From Ophiodon elongatus (Eukaryota > Chordata > Actinopteri > Perciformes > Hexagrammidae), in contig JACSYO010001590.1 of the NCBI GenBank assembly GCA_016806645.1, positions 1-64,000 of the forward strand: a DNA stretch of 64,000 nt, in the 5' to 3' direction. Within the stretch, counting starts at the first letter, position 1. Every line of letters begins with the position of its first letter. Shown in pieces: positions 49,918-62,905 of this stretch. A program made the position numbers and the translations under genes. The notes beneath the pieces were generated by a model that made no database searches, was not told the DNA's origin, and was given only the letters and a program-made list of their open reading frames with translations.

Positions 49918-50190
49918 TTCCTGGTCCTTCGTGGTCCTTCGCAGTCCTTCCTGGTCCTTCCTGGTCCTTCCTGGTCCGTGGGTCGGCCTCCAGTCGGCCC
50001 CGAGCAGAGCGCGAGCATCAGATGACGCCCACTGAGGACATTGATCGACCTTCCAGCTCCTGGTTTCGTCTGACTGTAGCTCGGGGCGGATCGGAGGATC
50101 AGAGGATCGGAGGATCAGAGGATCGGAGGATCAGCGGATGGGAGGATGGGAGGATGGGAGGATCGGAGGATCAGCGGATGGGAGGGTCGG
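49918..50190. repeat. Short tandem repeats TCCTTCCTGG and GGATCAGAGGATCGGA
   Basis: About five TGGTCCTTC units at 49918-49977, and GGATCGGAGGATCAG / GATGGGAG units at 50092-50187. Confidence 0.85.
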
Positions 50191-50401
50191 AGGATAGCGT
50201 GCGAGAGGCATCTGAGCATCTGAGGGCGTTGTTCACGCTCTCCGCCCCGTGAGGTGGCTTTCTGACGGCGGTGCCACGGATCAGCAGGTGAGCCGGGTAC
50301 ATGGAGACTCTCACAGCTCGGCCCCATTCTCCCCACTGTTACACTGGAGGAAGACCAATCTATCATCAGCTGGATTCAATTATACCCACACACCTTCCTG
50401 C

Positions 50402-50557
50402 AGAGCAGAAATAAGAACATTATAATAAAAATAGGAGTGATTGCCTCCTTTAGAGGCTTTTCACTGTGGGAACGATTGAGGATCATAAATGAAAGAGCGG
50501 GAAGAGACTCACCACGATTACTACTGCCGATAATTATGGAAAATGGGGTGTGGAGCA

Positions 50558-50601
<44 letters not shown>

Positions 50602-50789
50602 CTGGGGTGATTTACACAGCACACGTAAAATAGATGAAACTGATATTAATTATTTATAGCTGAGCTCTAATTGTGAAATTCATCGCTGGTAGTTTTGTTT
50701 TTTTCCCACTAAAAGCATGCTGTCAACTCAGTGCACTAGCAAACATGAGCCAATGAATGTGCTTTAATATTCTGGTACTCACACACACT

Positions 50790-50868
<79 letters not shown>

Positions 50869-50905
50869 ATCTATTTATATGGACACATACTGTGCACTGA
50901 TCTGC
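50402..50905 (+). repeat. Segmental duplicate with (CA)n core, copy 2
   Basis: Diverged copy of 48715-49265, with (CA)n at 50559-50598 and a second, longer CA run at 50790-50866. Confidence 0.85.
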
Positions 50906-51727
50906 AAGTGAGGTGCTGATCCACCACGAGCCTCCAGACCAGGTTCAATGCTTCACACACACATTCCTCTAAAGTTCTACTGGAGGTGTCAACACCATCG
51001 GTCCAGCAGATGTTCCTTTACTTGGTGTTTCGATGACGGTGGTGGATGTCGGTCCAAAGGCCACATGCATTCAAGAAGTAGCGTGTGATTGAGATCAGTG
51101 ACTACGTCTACATGCACCAAATATTCACTTTTTTACCCTTATTCCAAACTGGAAATAAAGATTCCACTCATATTCCCGTTTACATGCAGCTGTGCATATT
51201 CAGATTAACGTAAAACGACCTCATGCCTCCTCCTCATCACCAGTGACTCATTCTGACGGGTCGATGTCCTCTCACGTCGTTCATCACCTCAACATATGGA
51301 GAAGTGGAACATCATTTGATTAACTCAATCAAACATTACAGCAGTGGTCCCTGCAGACACACCTGGTGGAGATCTGCACTTCTCTAGTTTGATGCAGGAC
51401 AAGTGGATCCAAACCATGCCAGAGCAATGACCCCCCCGCCCTCCCTCCCTCCGCCCCCCCTAGCATGAACCAGGTGCATGAGCCAAACTCATGAAGATGA
51501 TGAAGGCCGCCTCATTGTTTCTGCTCCACTGAACAATGGAGTCTTTGTCATGAGGACTCTGTTCACTAAGACCTCAGACCTCCACACACTGCAGGTGGTC
51601 AACTCACTCTCCTGCTGACGCAGTCCGGTCATCGACTGACGTTTCTCTTTTTACTACAGTTCCGTCTTCATCAATGTCGTTTTCCAGCTGACACAGAAGC
51701 TGTTGCAGTTATCGTTTGTCATGAAAT
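50906..51727. other. Unique sequence, no gene seen
   Basis: C-rich run at 51430-51462; no exon is recognised. Confidence 0.5.
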
Positions 51728-52270
51728 ATGCCATTGAAAAAGCTGTTGTATCTGCAAAGTTGCATCGATTCCCATCGACTCTTTGTGCTTTTTCTTCGGA
51801 CTCCAGCACAAGAGATGCCATCTCTTCGAAGATTCATTTTCCAAACCGCTGTTCACATTTGATTTGCAGGCTCAGAGGTGTGAAACCAGGCTGGGTTGAT
51901 CGAGTTGCCTTTTCTTTTTCTTTATGTATCGCACTAATCTACAGGAACCAAATTTCCACAACCTTCAGGCAGATGTTTTGATTGAAACACTGGCCAGTGT
52001 CCATCGATAACCTCTCTTCAAATGTACTTTTTCTTTCCCTCTTGAAGTCAAAAGTCAGAGCACCATTATAACGCGAGCAGAGGATTAACTGTTCAGCTGT
52101 ATCATGCAGTTCACTCATTTACTCTCATTTCTCCTTTTAATATTCACCTTTCTGGTACAAAATGTTTCTCCATACTGCCAACTATTCAGCCGTGTTTCCA
52201 CCTCAACCACGCAGCAGAGAAAACCTTTCGGCCGACAGTTGCAGAAATCACTCCAGTAAAAAACGAAAAA
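51728..52270 (+). repeat. Duplicated segment with signal-peptide-like ORF, copy 1 (frame broken)
   Basis: It shares ATGCCATTGAAAAAGCTGTT, CAGGCTCAGAGGTGTGAAAC, CATTATAACGCGAGCAGAGG and the ORF start at 52104 with 54390-54885. It keeps about 90 bp that copy 2 lacks (near 51960-52045). It lacks 4 bp present in copy 2 after AGAGAAAACCTTTC, which shifts the frame to an early stop. Confidence 0.85.
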
Positions 52271-54389
52271 AAAGCACTTGCTCCTGCTCCAGCAGAAGTA
52301 ATAACAAACTCCCCGAAATAGGAGTAACGAGGTTTTCACTCGATGGTGGCAATATAATCTCACAGCGCTTTTGCTCTTTTTCTGCGGTTGCCATGTCAAC
52401 AAGTTGCCCGAGGCAGGTCGGGGGAGAGAGGGTTGAGGTTTCCCTTTCTCTCCGCTGTTAAACGTCCGGAGAACAGACTCCTCTCTCTCCCCTCTCCCCC
52501 TCCCACCCTCTCTCTCTCTCTCCCTCCACCTCTCTCCCCCCCCGCCCCGAGAACCGTCAACCGGCCGTTCGGACGTCCATCTGCACATCCATCCATCCGG
52601 CTGATGTCTTCTCTCTGGTCCGACAGGTAGAAGTGTGATCCGTTGCCGGCGGGTGTCAGTTAATTTCCCGCCGTGGTCAGATCAGCATGTCGGGGTGTGA
52701 GAGAGCCGGGCGACTCGTTAAAGGTCGTGTCAGTCAAGCCGTCCAGGAAATGGGTTTTGATACGACACGGATCTCCGGTTGGGCATTAGACGCCTTCACA
52801 CTCTTTTCTCACCACCGCAGGCGACTGCCAACCCCAACAGAAGTTGCTCCACAGGTTGTCAGGTTGTCTTAAAACCGGCACTTCACTAATATTACACGTC
52901 ATGAGTGAAGTCTGTGAGCTCCGGGTAGGGAATTCATCACCAACAGTCGGCTTTGAAGCGCAGGGCGTGGAGTTAAACAGGCTTTTACCAGACAGTGAGA
53001 ATCCACCGCGCTACATTTAGTGACGTGTAGGATCCAGGGTTTCACAGCTCGACCCGTCTCAGGCTCCAGAAGTCAACAACCAAGGTTTGATGCTTGTTTT
53101 CTAACAACCAAAGGCAAGCTGTTGGGAAAACTTTAGAATGTTTTCCTCAAAGTGTACGGCTCCCTCAAGTCTGGAGACATTTTTATCTCTGGCCGTCGAG
53201 CAGCTTCTGGTGACCTTCTGGTGACCTTCTGGTGACCTTCCATCGATGATGGTTGTAAACCGGTACGCACGGCACGAAGGCATTTGTAATCACAGACTCT
53301 ATGCAACCTGTTCATGAGGATGTATAGAAGCCATTGTTTTCAGATTGTTCATCGAGACTTGAAGACATAACTTGTGTGTTCGACCCCGTTTCCTTCTTGG
53401 GAGAATAAATGTCCTGATTGATGATTTTATACCCGGTGTCGAGTAGAATGTTTCTAACACAAGCAAACGTCATGGACAATCACGGGTTATCATCATCCTA
53501 GTTCAAGAGGGACAATCGAGTGAGATTCAACTCTCGCTCCATTGAACAATGGATTGTGGGATACCGAGAGCTGAGAGCTGGAACACTGATTGCGTCCTCT
53601 AAAATCCAGAACATGGCGGCTTGGATTCTCAGCCATATTTGAAGAAGCTGTAAGAAAACGAGACAAAACTTGTTGGCCTGTGTCGACTTGTTCAGTCTTG
53701 GTGTGCAGCAACAACTCGTTATCTAAATGTACATTTTCTAGATGTCACAGGCCCCGAATGGACGCATGTACAGATTCATAATGAGCCACCACGGTTTATA
53801 TGATGCAGACAGAATCAGAGCCGGCTGGCTCGTCAGTGTTCATCACCCTTAGGACAAATAAGCTCATCTCAGGCCGGTCAGATCGGCTTCCTACGGCTTT
53901 TTCTTGAGTCGATATCACGAAGCTTGAAGCCACTTCTCTTCCACAACTGCACATGTTGCAGGACGTCCAAGAGTGTGTGTCCTCTGCTCTGCCTGCGGCG
54001 TCTCCGTGACAGGACCCGTGTTCGCCGAGCCGCTTTGCTCAGAAGACCTTGTGGTGAAAACAGTACGAGGGAAAGCCAGAAAATTACACTGCTCTCCTTC
54101 ACATCTATTATTCATCGCGCCAAGGTGGCCAGCGCAGAGCGCCGCCATGTTGAGCATTCAGTTACGAGTCACGCCGTGACTTTCTAAAGATGCTGAGGAG
54201 AGGATGGCGAGAGAAGACGACTGTGAGGCTGTGACTGGTAATGCAACCTCCAAAGGACAGAGGGACGACTGCCACCAGTCATGCCTTTACAGTATCGAGG
54301 CCCAGAGGAGGAGGAGTGGCAACAGAAGGTCATACGACTATAATCCCTGAGCGAGCCGGGAAGATATGGGTTTGATTTGATGAACAAAC
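52271..54389. other. Unique sequence between duplicates, no gene supported
   Basis: A pyrimidine-rich patch at 52465-52545. Opposite-strand ORFs at 53878-54187 include a minus-strand frame opening with MAALCAGHLGA in a decent Kozak context; I recognise no family. Confidence 0.4.
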
Positions 54390-54885
54390 ATGCCATTGAA
54401 AAAGCTGTTGTATCTGCAAGGAGCATCGATTCCCATCAACTCTTTGTGCCAACTTTGTTTTTCGGACTTCAGCACAATAGTTGCCATCGCTACGAAGATT
54501 CATTTTGCAAACAGCTGTTCATAAAGCACGAAACAAACCATTTGATTTGCAGGCTCAGAGGTGTGAAACCAGGCTGGGTTGATCGAGTTGCCCTTTTCTT
54601 TTTCTTTATGTATCGCACTAATTTACAGGATTATAGATACACGCTTTCAAACCAAATTTAAGTCAAAAGTCAGAGCACCATTATAACGCGAGCAGAGGAT
54701 TAACTGTTCAGCTGTATCATGCAGTTCACTCGTTTACTCTCATTTCTCCTTTTAATATTCACCTTTCTGGTACAAAATGTTTCTCCATACTGCCAACTAT
54801 TCAGCCGTGTTTCCACCTCAACCACGCAGCAGAGAAAACCTTTCATTCGGCCGACAGTTGCAGAAATCACTCCAGTAAAAAAAGA
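54390..54885 (+). repeat. Duplicated segment with signal-peptide-like ORF, copy 2
   Basis: Direct copy of 51728-52270, 2.66 kb away. GGGTTTGATTTGATGAACAA lies just before it and GGGTTTGATGAACAA just after it, resembling a duplicated target site. Confidence 0.85.
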
Positions 54886-54997
54886 AGAAAAACAAAAGAC
54901 GAGCTGGGATGATAAGGGTGGGTTTGATGAACAAATAACACTCTGCTTAACCTCTGAAGCTGAGATGTCCATCAACGAGGTAGGAAGCTGCTGTTAG
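54719..54997 (+). CDS. Hypothetical small ORF with signal-peptide-like N-terminus (possible exon)
   Basis: A 92-codon frame begins MQFTRLLSFLLLIFTFLVQN, a plausible hydrophobic signal sequence or membrane anchor. A Ser/Thr-rich and then Lys/Glu-rich stretch follows. A GTAGGA splice-donor-like site follows codon 87 (INE), so it could be a first exon. I recognise no family. The homologous frame at 52104 is broken by a 4-bp difference, and the C-terminal third lies outside the duplicated segment. It may be fortuitous coding within a repeat. It lies on the strand opposite KCNH5. Confidence 0.2.
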   Translation: MQFTRLLSFLLLIFTFLVQNVSPYCQLFSRVSTSTTQQRKPFIRPTVAEITPVKKEEKQKTSWDDKGGFDEQITLCLTSEAEMSINEVGSCC

Positions 54998-55572
54998 GGG
55001 GCAGATGTGAGGAAGAGTATGAATATGAAGCAGGGCACCGCTGAGAAACGTGCTCGGGAAAACTTTAGACATAGTTTTGAGTTTTGCATGAAAAGAGACT
55101 CAAGAGGACCAGATATCCAAAATAAAACTCAGAGAATACAAAAACTTTAGCAGACGCGTATGTCCAAATACCAGCGCTACTTCCACCGCAACTTCACAAC
55201 TCTTCTGTAAGACGAGCAGCAGAACGTAGACAGATAAATAAACAAGTTAAGCTCAGCTTAAAGCTGCAGCTCAGGACTTTTACATGGAAATAAACATCTG
55301 TTACAAACAAGTTCACACAATGCTGATCAAGCGTATACGCACACGTGCACTAACATGCACGCTCAGTAGTTACTGACCCTTTAGTTAATAACCTCTGAGG
55401 ACAGAAACTAGTCAAAGGACATAAATAACTTTGCTTCCCACAGTTTAGGAGTTATGAGTAAAAACATGAGTTTATAAATGGAAACCTGGTGGAGCTGAAC
55501 CTCAACCCACGATTGAACTTTCTACTAAATTTGCAAAGTAACAAAACCACAAACGGGAGACACCTCAGAGGA
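54998..55572. other. Unique sequence, no gene seen
   Basis: No recognised feature. Confidence 0.5.
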
Positions 55573-55594
55573 GGAGGAGGAGGAGGAGGAGGAG
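55573..55594. repeat. (GGA)n microsatellite
   Basis: Seven GGA units. Confidence 0.9.
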
Positions 55595-55787
55595 TAATGA
55601 TCTGATCAAGGAGCAGATCCTCCCCAGAATCGGGCTACTTAGTGTTCACAGACTAATGCTGAACCTGATGAGTCAGAGGGAGGAAGTGAGAGGGCTGACA
55701 TAATGAGGGAATGCCTCAGAAAGAAGAATGTGGGAGGAATAGTGAGAAGGCATCGCAGAAAGAGAGAGGAGATAATGAGACAGGGGG

Positions 55788-55964
<177 letters not shown>

Positions 55965-56013
55965 GCCACACACAGTACAACCTCCCACAGCATCCAACAA
56001 GATAATGCAGAGC

Positions 56014-56300
56014 CCTCTCCTCTCCTCCCCTCTCCTCTCCTCTCCTCTCCCCTCCCCTCCTCCCTCCTCTCTTCTCTCCTCTCCTCTCCTCCCTCCTCTC
56101 CTCCCCTCTCCTCTCCCCTCCCCTCCTCCCTCCTCTCCTCTCCCCTCCCCTCCCCTCTCCTCTCCTCTCCCCTCCCCTCCTCTCTCCTCTCCTCCCCTCC
56201 CCTCCTCTCTCCTCTCCTCTCCTCTCCTCCCCTCCCGTCCCCTCTCCCGTCCCCTCTCCCCTCCACTCCCCTCCCCTCCTCTCCTCTCCTCTCCCCTCTC
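56014..56300. repeat. Pyrimidine tract CTCCTCTCC / CCCCTCC
   Basis: Nearly pure C/T on plus for about 285 bp, only 55 bp after a GA tract on the same strand. The two could pair as a large hairpin. Confidence 0.97.
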
Positions 56301-57079
56301 CATTGTTTCTATGTGTTTCTCTCCTGCTTTCCAAACTAATCAGGGCATCTCAGCCGAGGAGCCAGAGGGGAGAATGACACCCTGAGCTGCTTCCTTCCTT
56401 CCTTCCTTTTTATAATTCTCGCCCTCTCCTTCCCTCCAGCTCCACCATCTCCACCATCTCCTCCTCCTCCTCCTCCTCCTCCTCCTCCTTCTGTGGAGAG
56501 TTGGATAAGTGGTGCTGCGGTGGAGGTGGGGGAGGCGGGGGTGGAGGTGGGGGGAGGGGGGAGGCAGGTCAGGAGGACTTCCAATTCACTCAGTGAAACC
56601 CAAACTCGTCTTGGGGATTGTGTGGACGCGGCTCCCCGGCTCCAGGAGGCTCCTCCAGCATCGGGCGGGGCTTTAAGTCGGATAAATACTTGGCCAAGGG
56701 CGAGAGCGTTACATAGAGATCTCTCCTTCTCTCCTTCCCTCTCCCGTCCCCCTCTTCTTTCCTTCCTCCTCTCCATGCTGAGTCTGGTGAGTCTCCTCTG
56801 CTCAGCACACAGGGCGTGAAGCCGGGCGTCCTCGGGCCAAACCGGCCACATCACCGCCACCACCGAACCCTTCTGAGCCAGGTATTACCCAGAATTCCCT
56901 GCGAGCTGCAGCCTGTCAAGTGAGCCTCGTTTCCTTGATACCACCATCCCCTCTTCCCCCTCTGCCTCACCCTTTCTACCCGGTCTCTCCCGTTTGGTGT
57001 CGAGTCTCAAAATTTTGCTTTCTTCCCCAGAAAGTGAAATGAAGATTTCCCATCAGGGTTAAATCATCGATGTCGGTTC
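56301..57079. other. Low-complexity then unique sequence, no gene supported
   Basis: (CCT)n at 56453-56490, then G-rich GGTGGGGGAGGCGGGGGTGG near 56525. ORFs at 56336-56863 on both strands have no recognisable domain. Confidence 0.45.
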
Positions 57080-57310
57080 GTATTGAAAAAAGATCATTCT
57101 TCAATTTTCGTGCGTTTTCCTACAAAAGTCCAGCAACACAGGTTGATTTCCGCTGGTTACATGCGTACAGTCTTTTCAAAATAAACATCCATCCGCACAG
57201 GAAACCACTTAGTTAGGTAAAGGAAACAAAACTACTCGGGTTTAGTAAAAGATGGAGAAATATTCGTTGTTTGGGTTAAAATAACTTCAGAAGGACGTGA
57301 CAAAGACCCC
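57080..57310 (+). mobile_element. Dispersed repeat family 1, copy
   Basis: GTGCGTTTTCCTACAAAAGT, CCAGCAACACAGGTTGATTT, GGTTACATGCGTACAGTC, CACAGGAAACCACTTAGTTA and TTGTTTGGGTTAAAATAACT in order. Confidence 0.75.
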
Positions 57311-58044
57311 TCGTTCCACACGGGGAACCAACAGCTGAAAGATTCATGTTTGTTGGAAAACATCTGAAGTAATTTCATGATATATGAATTACGGCACATT
57401 ATTTTACGTAGCAACGAACGCTGGATGAGACCAGCTCACACAGATGTTATTGTTTCCTGTTGTCAGATAATCGACTTGGAACTCTCTCCTCCATGAATGG
57501 CTCCATTGTTAGCTGACGGCCGTCTATTCCAGTTTCATTCAGAAACCAGACGTCTCCTTTCTGTTGCAGCTCTGCAGAGCTTCTCCTGCATCTCCTTCCC
57601 ATCTGACCGCCTCACCTCCGGGATCCGGCTCTCCTATTAAATTAACTTCACACCTTTCCTTCTGTATCCAGCAGGGGTTGATGATTGCTCTCCGCCCCCC
57701 TCCCCACACCCCGACATCTTCAATGACTATTTTTTTTTACGCAGAGGAAGAATAAAAAAGGGTTCAGAAAAGGAGTCGTCTCTCTACACAAAACTACAAG
57801 AGCCGAGGTCAACACCGACGAGGCTCGGATCCATTTTAACGTTCATACTTTGAGCCGTGCTTCCCGTAAACCTTTTCAGCCTCTGATGTTGTTGTCAAGT
57901 ACAAGAATGCACTAACTGGCGATTATAGGAATCAGACCGAAGAGCTTCAGCTCCTCAGAAAGGTCTCGAACGAGGCTGTTCACACAGCAATCACTGGGAC
58001 TCCTTAAATACACGTTGCAGCTCCCAGAGAAGAGAACCGGTCCT
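57311..58044. other. Unique sequence, no gene seen
   Basis: No recognised feature. Confidence 0.5.
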
Positions 58045-58165
58045 TCATCTGCAGACCGCCAGCAGACCGCCAGCAGACCGCCAGCAGACCGCCAGCAGAC
58101 CGCCACCAGACCGCCAGCAGACCGCCAGCAGACCGCCAGCAGACCGCCACCAGACCGCCTGCAGA
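58045..58165. repeat. 11-bp minisatellite AGACCGCCAGC, about 11 units
   Basis: Some units read AGACCGCCACC. Confidence 0.96.
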
Positions 58166-58589
58166 CCGTCATCAGCCCGCCACCAGACGTCCCTGAGGAC
58201 CTTCAGCGTGTCGTCGCTGTAGAATGAACACTTTGTCAGGTTGATGCCTAATTTATGATGAAGAGGAAGATGACACGCTCCTCTCGGATAAAGCTTCAGA
58301 GATGACGCACTGAAACGCCTCTGAACAGACAACAGATCCACGAGAGTCAACGTCACATCAGAGGCTCCTCAGAACTTCTGAAGATGTAACGCTTTATACG
58401 GGATCCGGTTTATTTGGGGCCAGATTTTAAACGAGACGTGTAGATTAAAACAGACAGATTAAAACTTTAAGCTTCGCGTTGGTCTCACATGACGAGTTCA
58501 CGGGTCGTCGGAAAGATGAGAATCTGACAATCATGATGGTTTATTTCACAGCTTCTGGCTCCGATAAACGGAGAAGCTTTGGTCGTTGT

Positions 58590-60062
58590 TTGAAGAAAGC
58601 TGAGCAGCTGACTCCAGCACCATAGGAGGAGGAGCAGGAGGAGCAGCTGACTCCAGCACCATAGGAGGAGGAGCAGGAGGAGCAGCTGACTCCAGCACCA
58701 TAGGAGGAGGAGCAGGAGGAGCAGCTGACTCCAGCACCATAGGAGGAGGAGCAGGAGGAGCAGCTGACTCCAGCACCATAGGAGGAGGAGGAGGAGGAGC
58801 AGCTGACTCCAGCACCATAGGAGGAGGAGGAGGAGCAGCTGACTCCAGCACCATAGGAGGAGGAGGAGGAGCAGCTGACTCCAGCACCATAGGAGGAGGG
58901 GCAGCTCAGCACCATAGGAGGAGGAGGAGGAGGAGGAGCAGCTGACTCCAGCATAGGGGAGGAGGAGGGGCCATAGGAGGAGGAGCAGCTGACTCCAGCA
59001 CCATAGGAGGAGGAGGAGGAGCAGCTGACTCCGCACCATAGGAGGAGGAGGAGGAGCAGCTGACTCCAGCACCATAGGAGGAGGAGGAGGAGCAGCTGAC
59101 TCCAGCACCATAGGAGGAGGAGCAGGAGGAGCAGCTGACTCCAGCACCATAGGAGGAGGAGCAGGAGGAGCAGCTGACTCCAGCACCATAGGAGGAGGAG
59201 GAGGAGCAGCTGCTCCAGCACAGGAGGAGGAGCAGGAGTGACTCCAGCACCATGGAGGAGGAGGAGGAGGAGCAGCTGACTCCAGCACCATAGGAGGAGG
59301 AGGAGGAGGAGGGGAAGGAGGAGGAGGAGGAGGAGCAGCTGACTCCAGCACCATAGGAGGAGGAGGAGGAACAGCTGACTCCAGCACCATAGGAGGAGGA
59401 GGAGCAGCTGACTCCAGCACCATAGGAGGAGGAACAGCTGACTCCAGCACCATAGGAGGAGGAGGAGGAGCAGCTGACTCCAGCACCATAGGAGGAGGAG
59501 CAGCAGACTCCAGCACCATAGGAGGAGGAGGAGGAGGAGCAGCTGACTCCAGCACCATAGGAGGAGGAGCAGGAGGAGCAGCTGACTCCAGCACCATAGG
59601 AGGAGGAGGAGGAGCAGCTGACTCCAGCACCATAGGAGGAGGAGGAGGAGCAGCTGACTCCAGCACCATCACCACAGAAGGTGGAGGAGGAGCAGCATCA
59701 CAGAAGGAGGAGGAGGAGGAGCAGCATCACAGAAGGAGGAGGAGGAGGAGCAGCTGACTCCAGCACCATCACCACAGAAGGTGGAGGAGGAGCAGCATCA
59801 CAGAAGGAGGAGGAGGAGGAGCAGCTGACTCCAGCACCATAGGAGGAGGAGCAGCTGACTCCAGCACCATAGGAGGAGGAGGAGGAGCAGCTGACTCCAG
59901 CACCATCACCACAGAAGGTGGAGGAGGAGCAGCATCACAGAAGGAGGAGGAGGAGGAGCAGCATCACAGAAGGAGGAGGAGGAGGAGCAGCTGACTCCAG
60001 CACCATCACCACAGAAGGTGGAGGAGGAGCAGCATCACAGAAGGAGGAGGAGGAGGAGCAGC
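58590..60062. repeat. About 36-39-bp minisatellite with (GGA)n cores
   Basis: Units join AGCAGCTGACTCCAGCACCA and TAGGAGGAGGAGGAGGAGC, with variable GGA number. From about 59665 a second unit type appears (ATCACCACAGAAGGTGGAGG and AGCATCACAGAAGGAGG). Pro/Ala-rich and Leu/Ser-rich frames are artefacts. Confidence 0.96.
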
Positions 60063-60600
60063 GTCTCCTCTCATCACATCGCTGCTGCCCCATGAATGTT
60101 TCAGAGACTCTTTACATCAGAGAGACGTTAAGCTTCACTCACACGTCGGGAGGAAGTGGCTCTTGAAAAGGCACAATGGTGATATTTAGTAACGCAGTAT
60201 AAAGATTGATTTTCCACAGTTATTAATGTTTTTCTGTGTGTGTTTATTTGTGTAAATGAAACTAGTAAACACAGGAGAGCTGAGCCCTGTTATTTATGTG
60301 TTGTTTTAGATATCAGTGAGAACTCTGATGTGTTATCAGCACAGATGGAGGCGGGTGTTTCTCTTTCTTCTGTGTGAGGGAAACATGAACTGTAAATATT
60401 ACTGATGATGTTTAAAAAGTGTTTTATAATCACATGATGGTTGAAGCCCTGAGTGTTGAAGGTGTGATGGGACACGAGATATCGTGATAAAAAGATGCTA
60501 CAATTAGATTTAATGAAGTTATGGAAATTATGGTTTATGATGATAATCTCTCTTTAATGGAGCTTCATCAAAGGTTTATGGTTCCATACATTAACTGTTG
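60063..60600. other. Unique sequence, no gene seen
   Basis: AT-rich, unremarkable. Confidence 0.5.
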
Positions 60601-60885
60601 TGTGTCAGTGTGCAGCGCTGTGTGTTAATGTGGGTGTGTATTTGTGCAGGTGAACTGTGTGTTTATGTGTGTGTATTTGTGTGTTTGTGTGTGTGTGTAT
60701 TTGTGCGGGTGCACTGTGTATTTACGTGTGTGTATTTGTGCGGGTGCATTTCTGTTTATGTGTGTATTTGTTCAGTGCACTTTATGTGTGTATTTGTGTT
60801 TTGTGCTGGTACAGTGTGTGTATCTGGTGTATTTCGGAGCTTTGTTCAGAAGTGTGTGTGTGTGTGTGTGTGTGTGTGTCTGAGT
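60601..60885. repeat. Degenerate TG-rich minisatellite
   Basis: GTGTGTATTTGTGCGGGTGC-type units of about 40 bp, ending in (TG)n at 60852-60880. Confidence 0.85.
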
Positions 60886-61014
60886 GATTGCTTGCCAGCT
60901 GAACGTGATGGCGTTCCTCAGAAGGAGGAGAGCTGGTTCAGGTCTCTGCTGACGGACTCAGATACGTTAAGAGGTTCGTTCATCCCGAACCGTCTCAGGG
61001 CAAACGAGGCGTGA

Positions 61015-61475
61015 GACATGAGGGAGGACAGAGGGAGGACAGAGGGAGGACAGAGGGAGAACAGAGGGAGGGACAGAGGGAGGGACAGAGGGAGGGACAG
61101 AGGGAGGACAGAGGGAGGGAGACACAGGGAGTGACAGAGGGAGGACAGAGGGAGGGAGACACAGGGAGGGACAGAGGGAGGACAGAGGGAGGGAGACACA
61201 GGGAGGGACAGAGGGAGGACAGAGGGAGGGAGACACAGGGAGGGACAGAGGGAGGACAGAGGGAGGGAGACACAGGGAGGGACAGAGGGACGGACAGAGG
61301 GAGGACAGAGGGAGGGAGACAGGGACAGAGGGAGGGAGACACAGGGAGGGACAGAGGGAGGACAGAGGGAGGGAGACACAGGGAGGGACAGAGGGAGGGA
61401 CAGAGGGAGGGAGACACAGGGAGGGACAGAGGGACGGACAGAGGGAGGACAGAGGGAGGGAGACAGGGACAGAGT
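61015..61475. repeat. Composite minisatellite GGACAGAGGGAGG / GGAGACACAGGGA
   Basis: 14-bp GACAGAGGGAGG units are joined into about 41-bp higher-order units with GGGAGACACAGGGAGGGACA. Confidence 0.96.
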
Positions 61476-61547
61476 CTCACGGATCGTCCTCCTCACACTA
61501 ACAGGAGGACGAGTCATTCAGATGTCTCGTGGATTATAGGAGGTCTG

Positions 61548-61612
61548 CAGACAGACTGACTGACTGCAGACAGACTGACTGACTGCAGACAGACTGACTG
61601 ACTGCAGACAGA
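61548..61612. repeat. 19-bp tandem repeat, about 3.5 units
   Basis: GACTGACTGACTGCAGACA repeated. Confidence 0.95.
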
Positions 61613-62139
<527 letters not shown>

Positions 62140-62199
62140 TAGATCGGTGCATCCCGAGTATTCTTCTATTTGTGGATGTTTTTTCTTTTATTCTTGTCT

Positions 62200-62905
62200 A
62201 TTACATCTATTTTTGTCTTTAAAGTCTCCTGTAAATTCGCGTTTTTCTACAAACACTAAAGTCTGGTGCTTTTTTTTTTATTATTATTATTACCCGTTTT
62301 ATCTCATATTTTTAGTCGTGGAGTTTTTACGTTTACTCTCATGTTCTGAGAGGTGAATAATTTAAGTTTATGTCAAGGCACTCTGGCTTTCAATCACCAT
62401 TCAGTCCAATTATATCATATTTGAGTTTCTATTGTTTTACTTATTTATGTACTTGTGTACTGTGTGATTATTTATTTATTAAACTTGTTCTATTCTTGTT
62501 TTCTTACGTCTCTGGTTAGTTTTCCCCATCAACTCTGCTGCTGTAAACACTCAGACATACACTGTCAGAAACAAATGTGTACCTATATTATTCTAAATTA
62601 TATTTACATATTCGACCTACCTCATAAAGTATCCTGTGACTTTCCATATTTATTCAAGCATCCTTGCACTTTTATTTCCATTTCACCGTCATTCATGTTG
62701 TGTTTTATGTTCATATATACACTTTTTATATATATTTATATGTGTACATAGTAGTTAAATGGTTACTCTTACTTTTGTTCTATTTTGTTGTTTTTATTTG
62801 TCTATTTCTGCGTTTGTACGTTGAGAGCGATGGAAAAACTGGAGTCAGATTCCTTGAATGCGTGTGCATACACGGCCAATAAAGCTAAATTATGATTATG
62901 ATTAT
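62200..62905 (+). mobile_element. Possible LINE 3' UTR and tail
   Basis: T-rich sequence ends with GGCCAATAAAGCTAAATTAT and then ATGATTATGATTATC, a short tandem end after an AATAAA-containing motif. This resembles 3' ends of fish L2-type elements. No reverse transcriptase is visible. Confidence 0.35.

Noticed and set aside
53915..54157. Minus-strand ORF opening with MAALCAGHLGA
   Set aside because: It looks like a possible start context but there is no recognisable protein and overlapping ORFs exist on both strands.
58485..59675. 396-codon Pro/Ala-rich ORF
   Set aside because: Minisatellite with GGA cores; the alternative frames are equally long.
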